The position numbers and the translations under genes are program-made. Below the pieces are notes generated by a model that was given only the letters and a program-made list of their open reading frames with translations, was not told the DNA's origin and did not search any database. From Caldilineaceae bacterium (GTDB lineage: Bacteria; Chloroflexota; Anaerolineae; Caldilineales; Caldilineaceae), in NCBI GenBank assembly GCA_022821545.1, contig JAJEDJ010000009.1, forward strand, positions 1 through 64,000: 64,000 nt of DNA. Reading direction: 5' to 3'. Shown here piece after piece: positions 1-9,937 of the stretch; positions within the stretch are counted from its first letter, which is position 1; every line of letters starts with the position of its first letter.

Positions 1-442
1 GAAGCCGACGCACTCGACCACCGTCACCGGTGTCGAGATGTTCCGCAAGCTGCTCGATGAGGGGCAGGCGGGCGACAACGTCGGTTGTCTGCTGCGCGGC
101 ATCGACCGCGAAGAGGTGGACCGCGGACAGGTGCTGGCCAAACCCGGCAGTATCATGCCGCACACCCGCTTCAAGTCCGAGGTCTATGTGCTGCGCAAGG
201 AGGAGGGCGGACGGCACACTCCCTTCTTCAAGGGCTACAGGCCGCAGTTCTACATCCGCACCATGGACATCACCGGTTCGATCGACCTGCCGGCAGGTGT
301 GGAGATGGTCATGCCGGGCGACAATGTGACCATGGAGGTCGAGTTGATCTCACCCGTCGCCATCGAGACCGGCGGCCGTTTTGCCATCCGTGAAGGCGGC
401 CGCACAGTCGCTGCCGGCGCAATTACCGAAATCATCCAATAG
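1..442 (+). CDS. tuf: Elongation factor Tu, C-terminal part (5' truncated by window edge)
   Basis: The reading frame is open from base 2 to the TAG at 440-442 and encodes about 146 residues covering domains 2 and 3 of EF-Tu, the GTPase that delivers aminoacyl-tRNA to the ribosome. Recognisable family stretches are [21 protein letters not shown], the LAKPGS segment, [12 protein letters not shown], and the end with [13 protein letters not shown]. The GTP-binding domain lies outside the window. Its position directly before rpsJ is the classic str-S10 junction. A strong hairpin follows 12 bases after the stop, so tuf transcription may be partly ended before the S10 genes. Confidence 0.97.
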   Translation, partial: KPTHSTTVTGVEMFRKLLDEGQAGDNVGCLLRGIDREEVDRGQVLAKPGSIMPHTRFKSEVYVLRKEEGGRHTPFFKGYRPQFYIRTMDITGSIDLPAGVEMVMPGDNVTMEVELISPVAIETGGRFAIREGGRTVAAGAITEIIQ

Positions 443-453
443 AGTAAGGAAGT

Positions 454-487
454 GTGTGGCGAGTGCAACTGCTCGCCACACTTTTTG
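454..487 (+). terminator. Intrinsic terminator or attenuator between tuf and rpsJ
   Basis: A perfect 10-bp stem (454-463 GTGTGGCGAG pairs with 472-481) with an 8-base loop is followed by TTTTT at 482-486. Only 31 bases separate it from the rpsJ start, and I see no promoter in that space. Read-through or attenuation is therefore the likely way the S10 genes are expressed. Confidence 0.75.
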
Positions 488-517
488 TTCGTGGTCCACG
501 ACAAGTGAGAAGAGTAC

Positions 518-826
518 ATGGCAAAGCAAAAGATCCGTATCAAGCTCAAGGCATACGATCACCGCGTCCTGGATGCGTCGGCACAGCAGATCGTCACTGC
601 TGCTGAGCAAACGGGGGCCCAGGTGGTTGGGCCAGTGCCTCTGCCAACGAGGATCGAGAAGTTCACGGTGATGCGATCGCCGTTCATCGACAAGGACAGC
701 CGTGAGCAGTTCGAGATTCGGACTCACAAGCGCTTGATCGATGTGGTTGATCCCGGCAACAAGACGATTGAGAACCTCACTCGTCTGAATTTGCCCGCCG
801 GCGTCGATATCGAGATTAAGTTATAG
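518..826 (+). CDS. rpsJ: 30S ribosomal protein S10
   Basis: The 102-residue protein has the normal S10 length. Family stretches include [15 protein letters not shown] at the N-terminus, GPVPLPT in the middle and [11 protein letters not shown]10 sits in the 30S head, and free S10 also forms the NusB-NusE antitermination complex. It is the first gene of the S10 series after the tuf-linked terminator; the ATG at 518 matches the usual family N-terminus. A 136-base gap to rplC is GC-rich and contains a short hairpin (GCGGGTC paired with GACCCGC) but no gene. Confidence 0.98.
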   Translation: MAKQKIRIKLKAYDHRVLDASAQQIVTAAEQTGAQVVGPVPLPTRIEKFTVMRSPFIDKDSREQFEIRTHKRLIDVVDPGNKTIENLTRLNLPAGVDIEIKL

Positions 827-962
827 GGCTCAGGTTGCGGCCGCGGGCGGAGAGGGTCGTGCGGGTCGGACCCGCGCCGGGCGGTCAGGGACGGGCCTGG
901 TTGGGCAATGTGGCAGCCGGTCGGAATGGCGTAGCATCGGACTGTCAGTCCTGGAGGAGCAA

Positions 963-1592
963 GTGAAGGGGATATTGGGCCGCAAGGTAGGGATGACCCA
1001 GTTGTTTGATGACAGCGGCGCGGTGGCGCCGGTTACGGTTATTGAAGCTGGTCCCTGTTATGTCACACAGGTGAAAGCTGAAGATTCGGACGGTTACAAC
1101 GCGATTCAAGTAGGCTTCGAGGAAGTGGCGGAGCGCAAGTTGACCAGAGGGCAGCTCGGTCATCTGAAGAAGGCCAACGTGCCGAAGCTGCGATTTGTGC
1201 GCGAGCTGCGATTGCCGAGCGAGGCGGGACATGCGCTGGGCGATGTGATCAAGGCGGATGTATTTGCCGAGGGCGAGCTTGTGGACGTAACCGGAACATC
1301 GAAGGGGAAGGGCTTTGCCGGCGGAGTCAAGCGGCACGGATTCCGAGGCGGGCCGAAGACCCACGGGCAGTCGGACCGACACCGGGCGCCAGGCTCACGC
1401 GGCGCGGGCACGACACCGGGCCACACCTTTCCGGGCACAAAGGGCGCGGGGCAGATGGGTAACAAACGCGTCACCGTGCAAAATCTGAAGGTTGCCCTGG
1501 TCGATGCGGAGCGCAATCTCATCGCCGTACAGGGAGCGGTACCCGGCCCAAACAAGGGGTTGGTGATCATTCGTACGGCGGCAAAGGCGTAA
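963..1592 (+). CDS. rplC: 50S ribosomal protein L3
   Basis: This 209-residue protein matches L3, an early 23S rRNA-binding assembly protein near the peptidyl-transferase centre. It begins GILGRKVGMTQLFD, and the signature GGPKTHGQSDRHRAPGS lies near residues 129-145, in the loop that reaches the catalytic centre. The GTG start at 963 is supported by the Shine-Dalgarno GGAGGA in 954-959. Normal length and order (rpsJ-rplC-rplD). Confidence 0.98.
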   Translation: MKGILGRKVGMTQLFDDSGAVAPVTVIEAGPCYVTQVKAEDSDGYNAIQVGFEEVAERKLTRGQLGHLKKANVPKLRFVRELRLPSEAGHALGDVIKADVFAEGELVDVTGTSKGKGFAGGVKRHGFRGGPKTHGQSDRHRAPGSRGAGTTPGHTFPGTKGAGQMGNKRVTVQNLKVALVDAERNLIAVQGAVPGPNKGLVIIRTAAKA

Positions 1593-1652
1593 GACGGCGG
1601 CCGCTGGTTCATCAGTCGAAGAGCGGGCAGCTACTGGTACGGAGGCGAAACG

Positions 1653-2276
1653 GTGGAAGTACCAATTCGAAATATGGCAGGTGAAGAGACCGGCCAGATG
1701 CAGTTGGAGGATACGGTATTTGCCGCTCCGATAAATCGGGGGCTGATGCACCAGGCTTTGGTGAGGCAGCTGGCGAACGCGCGCCCCGGTACGCACAAGA
1801 CGAAGTCGCGCAGCGAGGTTCGCGGGGGCGGCCGCAAACCGTGGCGTCAGAAGGGCACAGGGCGGGCACGGCACGGCTCGATAAGGTCTCCAATTTGGGT
1901 AGGCGGCGGGACGGCTTTTGGCCCCACACCGCGCAAATATACGAAGAAGATGCCCAAGAAGATGCGCAGGGCTGCCTTGCGGAGCGCGCTGAGCGTCAAG
2001 GCCGGGGCCGACCAGATCGTCGTGCTGGAGGCGTTGACGATGGATGCGCCGAAGACAAAGGTCTTTGTGCAGGCGCTGGCTGATCTGGGGCTGGAGAGCG
2101 GCAGCGTACTCGTTGTTTTGCCGGAGCGGGATATGGCTGTCGAGAAGTCGATCAGCAATCTGCCGCAGGCGAAATCGCTTCTGAGCAGCAATCTGAACAT
2201 TCAGGACCTGCTGAGCTATGACAGGCTTCTATTGCCGCAGGCCTCGGTCGAAAACATTCACGACTGGCTTGCTTGA
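1653..2276 (+). CDS. rplD: 50S ribosomal protein L4
   Basis: The 207-residue protein shows L4 features: the conserved loop with [26 protein letters not shown] sequence (residues about 50-72), which lines the exit tunnel, then FGPTPRKY and [16 protein letters not shown]. In some bacteria L4 represses its own operon by binding the S10 leader; I see no obvious S10 leader here. The start is GTG at 1653 with GGAGG at 1641-1644 upstream. Confidence 0.97.
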   Translation: MEVPIRNMAGEETGQMQLEDTVFAAPINRGLMHQALVRQLANARPGTHKTKSRSEVRGGGRKPWRQKGTGRARHGSIRSPIWVGGGTAFGPTPRKYTKKMPKKMRRAALRSALSVKAGADQIVVLEALTMDAPKTKVFVQALADLGLESGSVLVVLPERDMAVEKSISNLPQAKSLLSSNLNIQDLLSYDRLLLPQASVENIHDWLA

Positions 2277-2360
2277 CCGTTGACCGTTGCCATTTTCTGA
2301 GAGAGGGGTTGTTGCAGCGGTTGGGAAGATTGAGTCGGTGTCCGATACGGAGAGAGCCAG

Positions 2361-2651
2361 ATGCATGTTTATGAAGTGATAAAGCGCCCAGTTATTACTG
2401 AAAAGTCATACGATGCGGCCGATTTCAATAATCAGTACACCTTTGAAGTTGACACGCGGGCCAACAAGCACCAGATTCGCGATGCAGTGGAGACCGCATT
2501 CCGAGTGAGTGTTCTGAACGTGCGGGTCATGATGATGCCGGCCAAAACGGGGATGCGCGGGCGGCGCAAAGTGGTGCGGAAGTCGCCGTGGAAGAAGGCG
2601 GTTGTTACATTGGGTGAAGGTGACAGCATCCAGTTCTTTGAAGGTGTTTAA
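2361..2651 (+). CDS. rplW: 50S ribosomal protein L23
   Basis: The 96-residue protein has the L23 hallmarks: VIKRPVITEKSYD at the start, YTFEVDTRANKHQIRDAVE in the middle, then a basic loop with GRRKVVRKSPWKKA. L23 forms the exit-tunnel docking site for trigger factor and SRP. Start ATG at 2361 with GGAGAG at 2349-2354. Confidence 0.98.
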   Translation: MHVYEVIKRPVITEKSYDAADFNNQYTFEVDTRANKHQIRDAVETAFRVSVLNVRVMMMPAKTGMRGRRKVVRKSPWKKAVVTLGEGDSIQFFEGV

Positions 2652-2724
2652 CGGTCAGTAACAGGAGGGAGAAGCGGGGGCGGTCCTTTCCCATCTTTCT
2701 CTTCTCGAACGGAGATAGAGTTTT

Positions 2725-3558
2725 ATGCCTGTAAAGATATACCGTCCTACGTCTCCTGGGCGGCGGGACATGAGTGTCTCGACATTTGAAACGATTACGC
2801 GCACCAAGCCCGAACGTTCGCTGACCGTTGCTCTGAACAGGAAGGGCGGGCGCAACAGCCAGGGGCGAATCACTGTCCGACATCGCGGCGGGGGACACAA
2901 GCGGCGCTACCGCATTATTGATTTCAGGCGGGAAAGGTGGGGCGCGCCGGCGAGGGTCACGTCAATTGAATACGACCCGAACCGCAGTGCGCGCATTGCG
3001 CTACTCAGTTATGAGGATGGTGAGAAGCGGTATATTGTCGCCCCTTTGGGTGTTCAGGTTGGCGACGTATTGGAGTCGGGTCCGAACGCTGACATTCGGC
3101 CCGGGAATGCGCTGCCGATTCGCAACATCCCTCCGGGCACGCAGATACATAACATTGAGTTGTATCCGGGGCGGGGCGCGCAGCTGGTGCGCAGCGCAGG
3201 CGTTTCGGCGCAGCTGGTGGCCAAAGAGGGGCCGCGTGCGCAGGTGCGACTACCGAGCGGCGAGGTTCGCTACATTGAGATGGACTGCCTGGCTACGGTT
3301 GGCCAGGTGTCGAACCCGGATCACAGCAATATATCGTTGGGCAAGGCCGGCCGCCGCCGCTGGATGGGAATCCGGCCGTCGGTGCGGGGCGTAGCGATGG
3401 ATCCTTCATCCCATCCTCACGGTGGCGGCGAGGGGCGTTCGCCGATTGGCATGCCCGGTCCGAAGACGCCTTGGGGGCAGCCGGCGTTGGGTAAGCGAAC
3501 GCGGCGCAACAAGAGAACGGGGAAATATATTGTCCGGCGCGGCAGTAAGCGTCGATAG
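2725..3558 (+). CDS. rplB: 50S ribosomal protein L2
   Basis: The 277-residue protein is a full-length L2, which binds 23S rRNA and helps join the subunits. It has the PTSPGRR N-terminal motif, [19 protein letters not shown] near residues 37-55, and the C-terminal [15 protein letters not shown] loop that carries the conserved His important for peptidyl transfer. The first Met is kept because it gives the canonical N-terminus. Confidence 0.99.
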   Translation: MPVKIYRPTSPGRRDMSVSTFETITRTKPERSLTVALNRKGGRNSQGRITVRHRGGGHKRRYRIIDFRRERWGAPARVTSIEYDPNRSARIALLSYEDGEKRYIVAPLGVQVGDVLESGPNADIRPGNALPIRNIPPGTQIHNIELYPGRGAQLVRSAGVSAQLVAKEGPRAQVRLPSGEVRYIEMDCLATVGQVSNPDHSNISLGKAGRRRWMGIRPSVRGVAMDPSSHPHGGGEGRSPIGMPGPKTPWGQPALGKRTRRNKRTGKYIVRRGSKRR

Positions 3559-3582
3559 CAGTGCAGATGTGGAGGATATCCG

Positions 3583-3864
3583 ATGGGACGTAGTCTGAAG
3601 AAGGGACCGTTTGTCGAGCCGCGGCTACTGAAGAAGATCGAAGACATGAACCGGGCCGGTGAGCGGAAGGTGCTCAAGACGTGGTCCCGGGCTTCGACGA
3701 TATTTCCGCAGTTTGTCGGACATACGCTGGCGATTCACGACGGCCGCCGTCATGTACCGATCTACATTACGGAAAACATGGTGGGGCACAAGCTGGGCGA
3801 GTTTGCGCCGACCCGATTCTTTCGGGGTCATGTGAGGTCGGAGAGAAGCACGCGCAGGGTGTAG
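3583..3864 (+). CDS. rpsS: 30S ribosomal protein S19
   Basis: The 93-residue protein begins [18 protein letters not shown] and has the family stretches [20 protein letters not shown] and [12 protein letters not shown]19 lies in the 30S head next to S13. Start ATG at 3583 with GGAGG at 3571-3575. Confidence 0.98.
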   Translation: MGRSLKKGPFVEPRLLKKIEDMNRAGERKVLKTWSRASTIFPQFVGHTLAIHDGRRHVPIYITENMVGHKLGEFAPTRFFRGHVRSERSTRRV

Positions 3865-3927
3865 AATCACGGTTTCAGGTCGAAAATTGTTATCTTCCTC
3901 CATCCTGGAGATTGGGGAGCGCGTAAG

Positions 3928-4272
3928 ATGGAAGTTCGAGCAGTTACCAAGTATACAGGGATCAGTCCACAGAAGGCGCGTCTGGTACTGGATGAAATGC
4001 GTGGACGGCCGGCGGAAGAGGCTTTGACACTGCTGCAGTTCATGCCTCAGCAGGCGGCCAAGGTGGTGGCGAAGACGCTGAAGAGCGCGATCGCAAACGG
4101 TGTCGAGAATTTCGGATTGGAGGCTGATGAGCTTTACATCAGCCAGATCTATGCCGATCAGGCGCCGAACCGGCGCTGGCGGCGTTTTGGCGCGCGCGGT
4201 CGATTCAAGCCATGGATTCGGCGTTCCTCCCATATCACGGTTGTGCTGGAAGAACGTTTGGACGAGGTGTAG
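3928..4272 (+). CDS. rplV: 50S ribosomal protein L22
   Basis: The 114-residue protein has the L22 pattern: KYTGISPQKARLVLDEMRG at residues about 8-26, LKSAIANGVEN, and the basic beta-hairpin RWRRFGARGRFKPWIRRSSHITV that lines the exit tunnel. Start ATG at 3928, with a GGGGAG element shortly upstream. Confidence 0.97.
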   Translation: MEVRAVTKYTGISPQKARLVLDEMRGRPAEEALTLLQFMPQQAAKVVAKTLKSAIANGVENFGLEADELYISQIYADQAPNRRWRRFGARGRFKPWIRRSSHITVVLEERLDEV

Positions 4273-4332
4273 AGGACAAACAGCGGCGCCTGGTGGTCTG
4301 CACAGACCGCTGGCACTGCACAAGGAGGCCAA

Positions 4333-5007
4333 ATGGGACGCAAAGTACATCCGACCGGTTTTCGCCTGGGCATTATCAAAGAACACAAGAGCCGATGGTT
4401 CGCTACCGGGTACGAATACGTGGGTCAGCTGGCTGAAGATCGAGAGATCCGGGCCATGATTCATCGTGATGCGCCGCGTGCAGGCATCAGCTTTATCGAG
4501 ATCGAACGTCAGCCCAACCAGGTTCACGTGATCATCAACACGGCCAAGCCCGGGATCATCATTGGGCGCAAGGGCGCGAATGTAAATGTGCTGCGTGTAA
4601 ACCTGCAGGAGTTGACGAACAAGAAGGTCAAGATTGACGTACGCGAGATCGATAAGCCGGAGACGGATGCCCAGCTGGTTTCGGAGAACGTGGCTGAGCA
4701 GCTGGAGCGCCGCATCAGTTGGAAGCGGGCGATGAAGCAGGCCGCGGGACGGGCGATGCGGACCGGAGCCGAAGGCGTCATGATCCAGGTGGCGGGGCGT
4801 CTGGGCGGCAGCGAGATGGGGCGGGTCGATACGATCCGAGACGGGCAGGTGCCGCGCCATACATTGCGGGCCGAGATTGACTACGGCACCGCGGAGGCGA
4901 ACACGACCTACGGCGTGATAGGTGTAAAAGCATGGGTCTATCACGGCGAAGTGCTGCCGGGTGAGGAGTACCATGCCCGCTATGCGGAGATGGCACTGAC
5001 CGAGTAG
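4333..5007 (+). CDS. rpsC: 30S ribosomal protein S3
   Basis: The 224-residue protein is S3, with [13 protein letters not shown] at the N-terminus, the KH RNA-binding segment ([12 protein letters not shown], residues about 75-86) and the C-terminal [10 protein letters not shown] and [19 protein letters not shown] stretches. S3 forms part of the mRNA entry tunnel. Strong Shine-Dalgarno AAGGAGG at 4322-4328, four bases before the ATG at 4333. Confidence 0.98.
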   Translation: MGRKVHPTGFRLGIIKEHKSRWFATGYEYVGQLAEDREIRAMIHRDAPRAGISFIEIERQPNQVHVIINTAKPGIIIGRKGANVNVLRVNLQELTNKKVKIDVREIDKPETDAQLVSENVAEQLERRISWKRAMKQAAGRAMRTGAEGVMIQVAGRLGGSEMGRVDTIRDGQVPRHTLRAEIDYGTAEANTTYGVIGVKAWVYHGEVLPGEEYHARYAEMALTE

Positions 5008-5065
5008 CAGCCTCTGCCCGGTATGGGTATGGCCGGACCAATCGAAGCGGGATGGAGATTTGAAA

Positions 5066-5479
5066 ATGTTGATGCCAAAACGGGTAAAATTTCGCAAGAT
5101 GCACCGCGGTCGGATGCGGGGAATGGCAACACGGGGCAACAAGATCGATTTTGGCACGTTCGGGCTACAGGCCACTGAACCGTCCTGGGTATCGAGCCGG
5201 CAGATTGAAGCGGCGCGGCGAGCGATTGTCCGCTATGTGCGGCGCGGCGGCAAGTTGTGGATTCGCATTTTTCCGGATAAGCCGGTGACGGAGCGGGCGG
5301 CTGAGACGCGGATGGGTTCGGGAAAGGGCAATGTCGATCACTGGGTGGCGGTGGTAAAGCCGGGACGAATGGTTTTTGAGATTGCCGGTGTGGATGAGAC
5401 GCAGGCGCGAGAGGCTTTCCGGCTGGCCGCGCATAAGTTGCCGATGGGAACACAGTTCGTCGCCCGGCAGGATATCTGA
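5066..5479 (+). CDS. rplP: 50S ribosomal protein L16
   Basis: L16 of 137 residues, which helps position the A-site tRNA on 23S rRNA. Conserved parts are [16 protein letters not shown] at the start, [28 protein letters not shown] and [20 protein letters not shown] at 5060 would add two residues, but ATG at 5066 gives the canonical N-terminus and sits 8 bases after GGAG (5054-5057), so I chose it. Confidence 0.97.
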   Translation: MLMPKRVKFRKMHRGRMRGMATRGNKIDFGTFGLQATEPSWVSSRQIEAARRAIVRYVRRGGKLWIRIFPDKPVTERAAETRMGSGKGNVDHWVAVVKPGRMVFEIAGVDETQAREAFRLAAHKLPMGTQFVARQDI

Positions 5480-5503
5480 CGTGAAGGCGAGGAGGAAAGC
5501 AAG

Positions 5504-5713
5504 ATGAAAGCACATGAACTACGCCCGCTCACGGAGAGTGAACTTTACAGCCGGTTGGACGAGGGATATCAGGAACTGTTTAACCTGCGTTTTCAGAAGG
5601 CGACAGGACAGTTGACAAATACGGCACGCAAGGGTCAGGTTCGCCGCGAGATTGCGCGGATCAAGACGATTTTGCGTGAGCGGGAGTTGATGGCCGAAGA
5701 GGACGAGGAGTAA
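5504..5713 (+). CDS. rpmC: 50S ribosomal protein L29
   Basis: The 69-residue, mostly helical protein has the L29 pattern: [13 protein letters not shown], then [13 protein letters not shown] and [15 protein letters not shown]. The acidic end (AEEDEE) is an ordinary family variation. It lies 24 bases after rplP and 6 bases before rpsQ, so translation is likely coupled. Confidence 0.95.
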   Translation: MKAHELRPLTESELYSRLDEGYQELFNLRFQKATGQLTNTARKGQVRREIARIKTILRERELMAEEDEE

Positions 5714-5719
5714 AGGGAA

Positions 5720-5977
5720 ATGCGCGAGCGAAGACGCGAGTTGGTTGGCGTGGTCACCAGCGACAAGATGGACAAGACTGTGGTCGTGGAAGTGGAGCGG
5801 ACCGCGCGCCACGCCCTGTATGGCAAGGTTGTCAAGTCACATAAGAAATACAAAGCGCACGATCCGGACAATGCCTGCCAGGTTGGAGATACGGTCCAGA
5901 TTCGTGAATGCCGGCCGATCAGTAAACACAAGAAGTTTTATGTCTCAAAGATTCTGGACCACGCGGCTGTTGTCTGA
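5720..5977 (+). CDS. rpsQ: 30S ribosomal protein S17
   Basis: The 85-residue OB-fold protein matches S17: RRELVGVVTSDKMDKTVVV at the start, HALYGKVVKSHKKYKAHD, then VGDTVQIRECRPISKHKKF. S17 binds 16S rRNA early in 30S assembly. It starts 6 bases after rpmC; its Shine-Dalgarno lies in the purine-rich end of rpmC. Confidence 0.98.
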   Translation: MRERRRELVGVVTSDKMDKTVVVEVERTARHALYGKVVKSHKKYKAHDPDNACQVGDTVQIRECRPISKHKKFYVSKILDHAAVV

Positions 5978-6013
5978 ATCGAGGCGCGCCGGTAAGAGAA
6001 GAGGTATGGAGCT

Positions 6014-6382
6014 ATGATTCAACAAGAGAGCCGTCTGCGGGTTGCCGATAATACGGGCGCGAAAGAGTTACTGACGATACGAGTCCGAGGGGGGAGTACG
6101 CGGCGCTATGGAGGGATTGGCGACGTGATCGTGGCGACGGTCAAGTCATCCAGTCCGACGGCGTCGGTGAGAAAGGGCGAGATCGTGCGGGCGGTTATCG
6201 TGCGCACGCGACGCCCGGTTCGGCGGAAGGATGGCAGCTATATTCGATTCGACGAGAATGCTGCCGTACTGATTGATGACAACAGGAATCCACGCGGAAC
6301 TCGTATTTTTGGCCCGGTTGCACGGGAGTTGCGAGACCACGGGTATATGAAGATCGTATCCCTGGCTCCGGAGGTACTTTGA
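6014..6382 (+). CDS. rplN: 50S ribosomal protein L14
   Basis: The 122-residue protein has normal L14 length and motifs: [19 protein letters not shown], then [43 protein letters not shown] near the end. L14 sits at the subunit interface and is the docking site of the silencing factor RsfS. Confidence 0.99.
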   Translation: MIQQESRLRVADNTGAKELLTIRVRGGSTRRYGGIGDVIVATVKSSSPTASVRKGEIVRAVIVRTRRPVRRKDGSYIRFDENAAVLIDDNRNPRGTRIFGPVARELRDHGYMKIVSLAPEVL

Positions 6383-6456
6383 GGAGCCCAGGTGGTCTGC
6401 TCTGTGGTTGGGCGGTCCGGAGGACGGTGTCGTTCAGGATTTGAGGAGAAGAAGGG

Positions 6457-6816
6457 ATGGGCGTAAAGATCAGGAAGGGTGACGTCGTTGAAGTGATTGC
6501 CGGCAATGACAAGGGGCACCGAGGTGAAGTCCAGAGCGTAATACGCAAGAAGGATAAGAAAGGCCGGCAGGATCCCAATCGAGTGTACGTCGTGGTGGCC
6601 GGCGCGAATTTCGTAACGAAGCATCAGCGCCGCAGCCCGACTGTGCGTACACAAACCGGACGCATCGAGCTGGAAGCGCCGTTACACGTCAGCAATGTGG
6701 CGCTGGTAGGTACGGACAACGAAGTGACTCGGGCCGGATACCGGCTTGAAGGCGATGACAAGATACGGATCGATAGGCGCACTGGTGAGCCGCTGCCAAC
6801 TGCAAGCGAGAGTTAG
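6457..6816 (+). CDS. rplX: 50S ribosomal protein L24
   Basis: The 119-residue protein contains the KOW motif near the start ([21 protein letters not shown]) and the typical HVSNVALV stretch. L24 starts 50S assembly by binding the 5' domain of 23S rRNA. The C-terminus is slightly longer than in E. coli, which is common outside Proteobacteria. ATG at 6457 follows GAGGAGAAG. Confidence 0.96.
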   Translation: MGVKIRKGDVVEVIAGNDKGHRGEVQSVIRKKDKKGRQDPNRVYVVVAGANFVTKHQRRSPTVRTQTGRIELEAPLHVSNVALVGTDNEVTRAGYRLEGDDKIRIDRRTGEPLPTASES

Positions 6817-6881
6817 TTCAAGGGTCAGAAAGACGGCCTGATGCCGCGATAGGCGGCAGTCGCGGGCGAGGAGTGAGAAAC

Positions 6882-7454
6882 GTGAGTGAAGCGAATGGAA
6901 CGCCGACGCAGAAGCCCCGGTTGAAGGAACGATTCGACAGTGAGATTGCGCCGGCGCTGATGACGGAATTCGGCTATACGAATGCCATGCAGGTGCCGCG
7001 GGTTGATAAGATCAGCGTGAACATCGGCATGGGAGAGGCGATCACGGATGGTAAGACGATTGAGCGCGCGAGCCAGGATCTGACGACTATTACGGGGCAG
7101 AAGCCGATTGTGACGCGGGCGCGCAAATCGATTGCTACGTTCAAGTTGCGGGCAGGGATGCCGATTGGCGTGAAGGTGACGCTGCGCGGCCGCCGCATGT
7201 GGGATTTTCTGGACCGCCTGATCAGCATTGCGTTGCCGGCACAGCGCGATTTTCGCGGCATTTCGCCGGACTCTTTCGACGGGCGGGGCAACTACAGCCT
7301 TGGCCTGCGCGAGCAGTTGGTCTTTCCGGAGATCGACTACGATGAGATCGACAAGGTGCGAGGGATGGAAGTGACGATTGTCACCACAGCGGGGACAGAT
7401 GAGGAGGGCCGGCGGCTCCTGGCAATGATGGATATGCCGTTCCAACGGCGCTAG
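6882..7454 (+). CDS. rplE: 50S ribosomal protein L5
   Basis: L5 of about 190 residues, a 5S rRNA-binding protein of the central protuberance. Visible family stretches are [32 protein letters not shown] sequence, [17 protein letters not shown], and [15 protein letters not shown]. Two GTG codons are possible. GTG at 6882 lies 8 bases after AGGAG (6869-6873) and is preferred; GTG at 6873 would overlap that Shine-Dalgarno. Confidence 0.97.
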   Translation: MSEANGTPTQKPRLKERFDSEIAPALMTEFGYTNAMQVPRVDKISVNIGMGEAITDGKTIERASQDLTTITGQKPIVTRARKSIATFKLRAGMPIGVKVTLRGRRMWDFLDRLISIALPAQRDFRGISPDSFDGRGNYSLGLREQLVFPEIDYDEIDKVRGMEVTIVTTAGTDEEGRRLLAMMDMPFQRR

Positions 7455-7490
7455 AAACAGTGGCTACGAAGATGAAGGAGAAAGCGGTCT

Positions 7491-7673
7491 GTGGCTAAGA
7501 AAAGTATTGTTTTGCGGGAGTCCAGGCGGAAGTATGAAGTGCGTGTGCGAAACCGTTGCACGAAGTGCGGCCGCCCGAGGGCGTTCATGCGCCGATTTGG
7601 ACTGTGCCGCATCTGTTTTCGTCGAGAAGCCCTTGAGGGCCATTTGCCGGGCGTAGTCAAGTCCAGCTGGTAG
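7491..7673 (+). CDS. rpsN: 30S ribosomal protein S14, zinc-binding type
   Basis: The 60-residue protein is the short zinc-containing S14, with CTKC at residues 23-26 and CRIC at 39-42 and the ending [11 protein letters not shown]. The N-terminal half is slightly different from the usual AKKAMI form but keeps the family pattern. The start is GTG at 7491 with GGAG upstream. Confidence 0.96.
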   Translation: MAKKSIVLRESRRKYEVRVRNRCTKCGRPRAFMRRFGLCRICFRREALEGHLPGVVKSSW

Positions 7674-7752
7674 AAGGACCAAATATCGGCGTTTCTGCTG
7701 CCGCGATCGCCGGCACCGGATGCGCTGCAAGAGTGAAGAGGAAACGCTGGTT

Positions 7753-8148
7753 ATGATGACCGATCCAATCGCGGACTTTCTGACGCGGGTCCGCAACTCG
7801 TCAAACTCAAGGCATCGGCGTGCGGTGATGCCCAGTTCCAAGATAAAGGTCGCGATTGCCAAGATTCTGGCGGAGGAGGGCTTCATCAGCGGGTATTCGG
7901 TGACGGGCGACAACGCCCGACCGAATCTGATCGTTGGGATGAAGTATTCCGAAAAGGGGCAACCGGTCATTTCCGGGATAGAGCGGGTGAGCCGCCCCGG
8001 GCGGCGGACGTATATGGGCTATCGAACCATACCGCTGGTCCGGAGCGGGCTGGGGATCAACATAGTTTCGACGCCCCAAGGCGTCATGAGCGGAAGGCAA
8101 GCCCGGCGCGAACGGGTGGGCGGCGAGGTACTGTGCAACGTTTGGTAA
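7753..8148 (+). CDS. rpsH: 30S ribosomal protein S8
   Basis: The protein of about 131 residues has the S8 N-terminus MTDPIADFLTRVRN, the central VMPSSKIKVAIAKILAEEGFI stretch and the C-terminal STPQGVMSGRQARRERVGGEVLC. S8 binds helix 21 of 16S rRNA and represses spc translation in E. coli. The frame is open to 7720, but the tandem ATG codons at 7753/7756 follow GAGGAA and give the canonical N-terminus. Confidence 0.97.
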   Translation: MMTDPIADFLTRVRNSSNSRHRRAVMPSSKIKVAIAKILAEEGFISGYSVTGDNARPNLIVGMKYSEKGQPVISGIERVSRPGRRTYMGYRTIPLVRSGLGINIVSTPQGVMSGRQARRERVGGEVLCNVW

Positions 8149-8163
8149 TGTTGGGAGGATAAC

Positions 8164-8718
8164 ATGTCACGAATCGGGAAGATGCCGATTTCTGTGCCTG
8201 CCGGTGTGACGGTTGATATTGTGACAGGCAACGTGGTAACGGTAAGGGGACCGAAAGGGGAACTGAGCCAGAAATTCAACCGGGATATGAGGATTTCGAG
8301 GGAGAACGGCGAGATCGTTGTGACCCGACCAACCGACCAACGCCAGCATCGCGCGTTGCACGGGCTGACGAGATCGTTGCTCAACAATATGGTGCTAGGC
8401 GTGACCGACGGTTTCAAGAGGACTCTGGAAATCCACGGCGTTGGCTACCGAGCCCAACAGGAGGGCAAGAACCTGTTATTGCAGGTCGGGAAGAGTCATG
8501 CCGTGGAATATGCGCCTCCGAGCCCGGATGTCGAGTTTGAAGTATCGCGAGATGGGCGGACGGTGACGATTTCGGGTATCAACAAGCAACAGATAGGCGA
8601 GCTGGCTGCGAAGATTCGCAAGGAGCGCCCGCCGGAGCCTTACAAGGGCAAGGGCATCCGTTATCAGGGCGAATACGTGCGCTCCAAGGCAGGCAAGGCC
8701 GGGGCCGCGGCGGTTTAG
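8164..8718 (+). CDS. rplF: 50S ribosomal protein L6
   Basis: The 184-residue two-domain protein is L6: [38 protein letters not shown], then GVGYRAQ and the C-terminal [19 protein letters not shown] signature. Start ATG at 8164 with GGGAGG upstream. Confidence 0.98.
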   Translation: MSRIGKMPISVPAGVTVDIVTGNVVTVRGPKGELSQKFNRDMRISRENGEIVVTRPTDQRQHRALHGLTRSLLNNMVLGVTDGFKRTLEIHGVGYRAQQEGKNLLLQVGKSHAVEYAPPSPDVEFEVSRDGRTVTISGINKQQIGELAAKIRKERPPEPYKGKGIRYQGEYVRSKAGKAGAAAV

Positions 8719-8738
8719 CCGGGCAGGGACGGAGAATA

Positions 8739-9104
8739 ATGGCGAAAGTTACACGGACGGATGCGCGAAAGCGGCGGCATATGCGTGTGCGGCGCAAGGT
8801 TTCAGGGACGGCGGCGCGGCCGCGATTGAATGTATTTCGCAGCCTGAAGAACGTCAACGTACAGGTAATCGACGACCAGGCTGGCCATACCCTCGTTTCC
8901 GCTTCGACTATGGAGGCCGACCTGCAGGAGGTTTTGGCCGACAAGCTGAAGGTGGAGCAGGCCAAAGAGATCGGCAAGATTGTTGCGGAGCGCGCCAAAG
9001 ATGCGGGTATTGAGCAGGTGGTCTTTGATCGCGGCGGGTACCGCTATCACGGCCGCGTGAAGGCGGTGGCCGATGGCAGTCGAGAGGGTGGTCTCGTCTT
9101 CTAA
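8739..9104 (+). CDS. rplR: 50S ribosomal protein L18
   Basis: The 121-residue protein matches L18, which binds 5S rRNA together with L5. It has a basic N-terminus ([28 protein letters not shown]), then HTLVSAST and [26 protein letters not shown]. Confidence 0.98.
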   Translation: MAKVTRTDARKRRHMRVRRKVSGTAARPRLNVFRSLKNVNVQVIDDQAGHTLVSASTMEADLQEVLADKLKVEQAKEIGKIVAERAKDAGIEQVVFDRGGYRYHGRVKAVADGSREGGLVF

Positions 9105-9125
9105 ACAGAGCAAGGAGAGAAGGAA

Positions 9126-9668
9126 ATGGCACGTCGAGACCGTCGACGGGACCGCGAGCAGGAAGAAGAGAAGGATGAACTAGATGAGAAGGTCGTTCAC
9201 ATAGCGCGCACGGCGAAGGTGGTGAAGGGAGGACGCAGGTTTGCTTTTCGCGCTGTGGTGGTCGTGGGAGACAACAACGGACGAGTCGGCGTTGGTGTAG
9301 GCAAGGCGCGCGAGGTCCCGGATGCGATCCGCAAGGCGAGTGAAACGGCCCGCAAGACGATGGTCGAGGTGAATCTGCTGGGCACGACGATTCCGCATGT
9401 GAGCCAGGCGCGATTTGGCGCCGGCGAAGTGCTGTTGAGGCCGGCGAGCCCGGGGACCGGTGTCATTGCCGGTGGGGGCGTCCGTGCGGTGGTAGAGGCT
9501 GCGGGCGTGAAGGACATATTGTCCAAGTCGCTGGGGAGCGACAATATTTTGAATGTGGTGCAGGCCACCTTTGCGTCGCTGAGACAGTTGCAGGATTACC
9601 GAGTCGAGGCACAGAGGCGGGGCGTCGATCCCGAGCAATTGCGTCCTTTCTGGTATGAGGAAGATTAG
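9126..9668 (+). CDS. rpsE: 30S ribosomal protein S5
   Basis: The 180-residue protein is S5, important for decoding accuracy and mRNA unwinding. The double-stranded RNA-binding part is [19 protein letters not shown], followed by [17 protein letters not shown] and the C-terminal half with [19 protein letters not shown]. The N-terminal 20 residues are very charged (Arg/Glu/Asp rich). Start ATG at 9126. Confidence 0.98.
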   Translation: MARRDRRRDREQEEEKDELDEKVVHIARTAKVVKGGRRFAFRAVVVVGDNNGRVGVGVGKAREVPDAIRKASETARKTMVEVNLLGTTIPHVSQARFGAGEVLLRPASPGTGVIAGGGVRAVVEAAGVKDILSKSLGSDNILNVVQATFASLRQLQDYRVEAQRRGVDPEQLRPFWYEED

Positions 9669-9672
9669 ACCT

Positions 9673-9864
9673 ATGGAAAAGACGATCACCGTGAGACTCG
9701 TCAAGAGTCCGATTGGTTACAACAAGCGGCAGAAAGCAACTGTTCAGGCCTTGGGACTGCGAAAGATGAATCAGACGGTCGAGAAGGCTGACAGTCCTAC
9801 AGTTCGGGGGATGATCGCCAAGGTCTCTCACCTGGTTGAGGTGGTTGAGGAGGCGGGGGCGTAA
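9673..9864 (+). CDS. rpmD: 50S ribosomal protein L30
   Basis: The 63-residue protein has the L30 pattern: [43 protein letters not shown]. The frame is open into rpsE, but ATG at 9673 gives the normal N-terminus and follows GAGGAAG in the last codons of rpsE, with four bases between the rpsE stop and this ATG. Translational coupling is likely. Confidence 0.95.
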   Translation: MEKTITVRLVKSPIGYNKRQKATVQALGLRKMNQTVEKADSPTVRGMIAKVSHLVEVVEEAGA

Positions 9865-9937
9865 GCGAGCAGGACGGGCGGACCGGACCTGTACCAGGTT
9901 GTTACGGCCTTTTCCATCTGGCTGGAGTAAACGGAAT

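Noticed and set aside
3625..5175. A 516-codon minus-strand open frame across rpsS, rplV, rpsC and rplP
   Set aside because: It lies opposite four certain ribosomal-protein genes and shows no family pattern.
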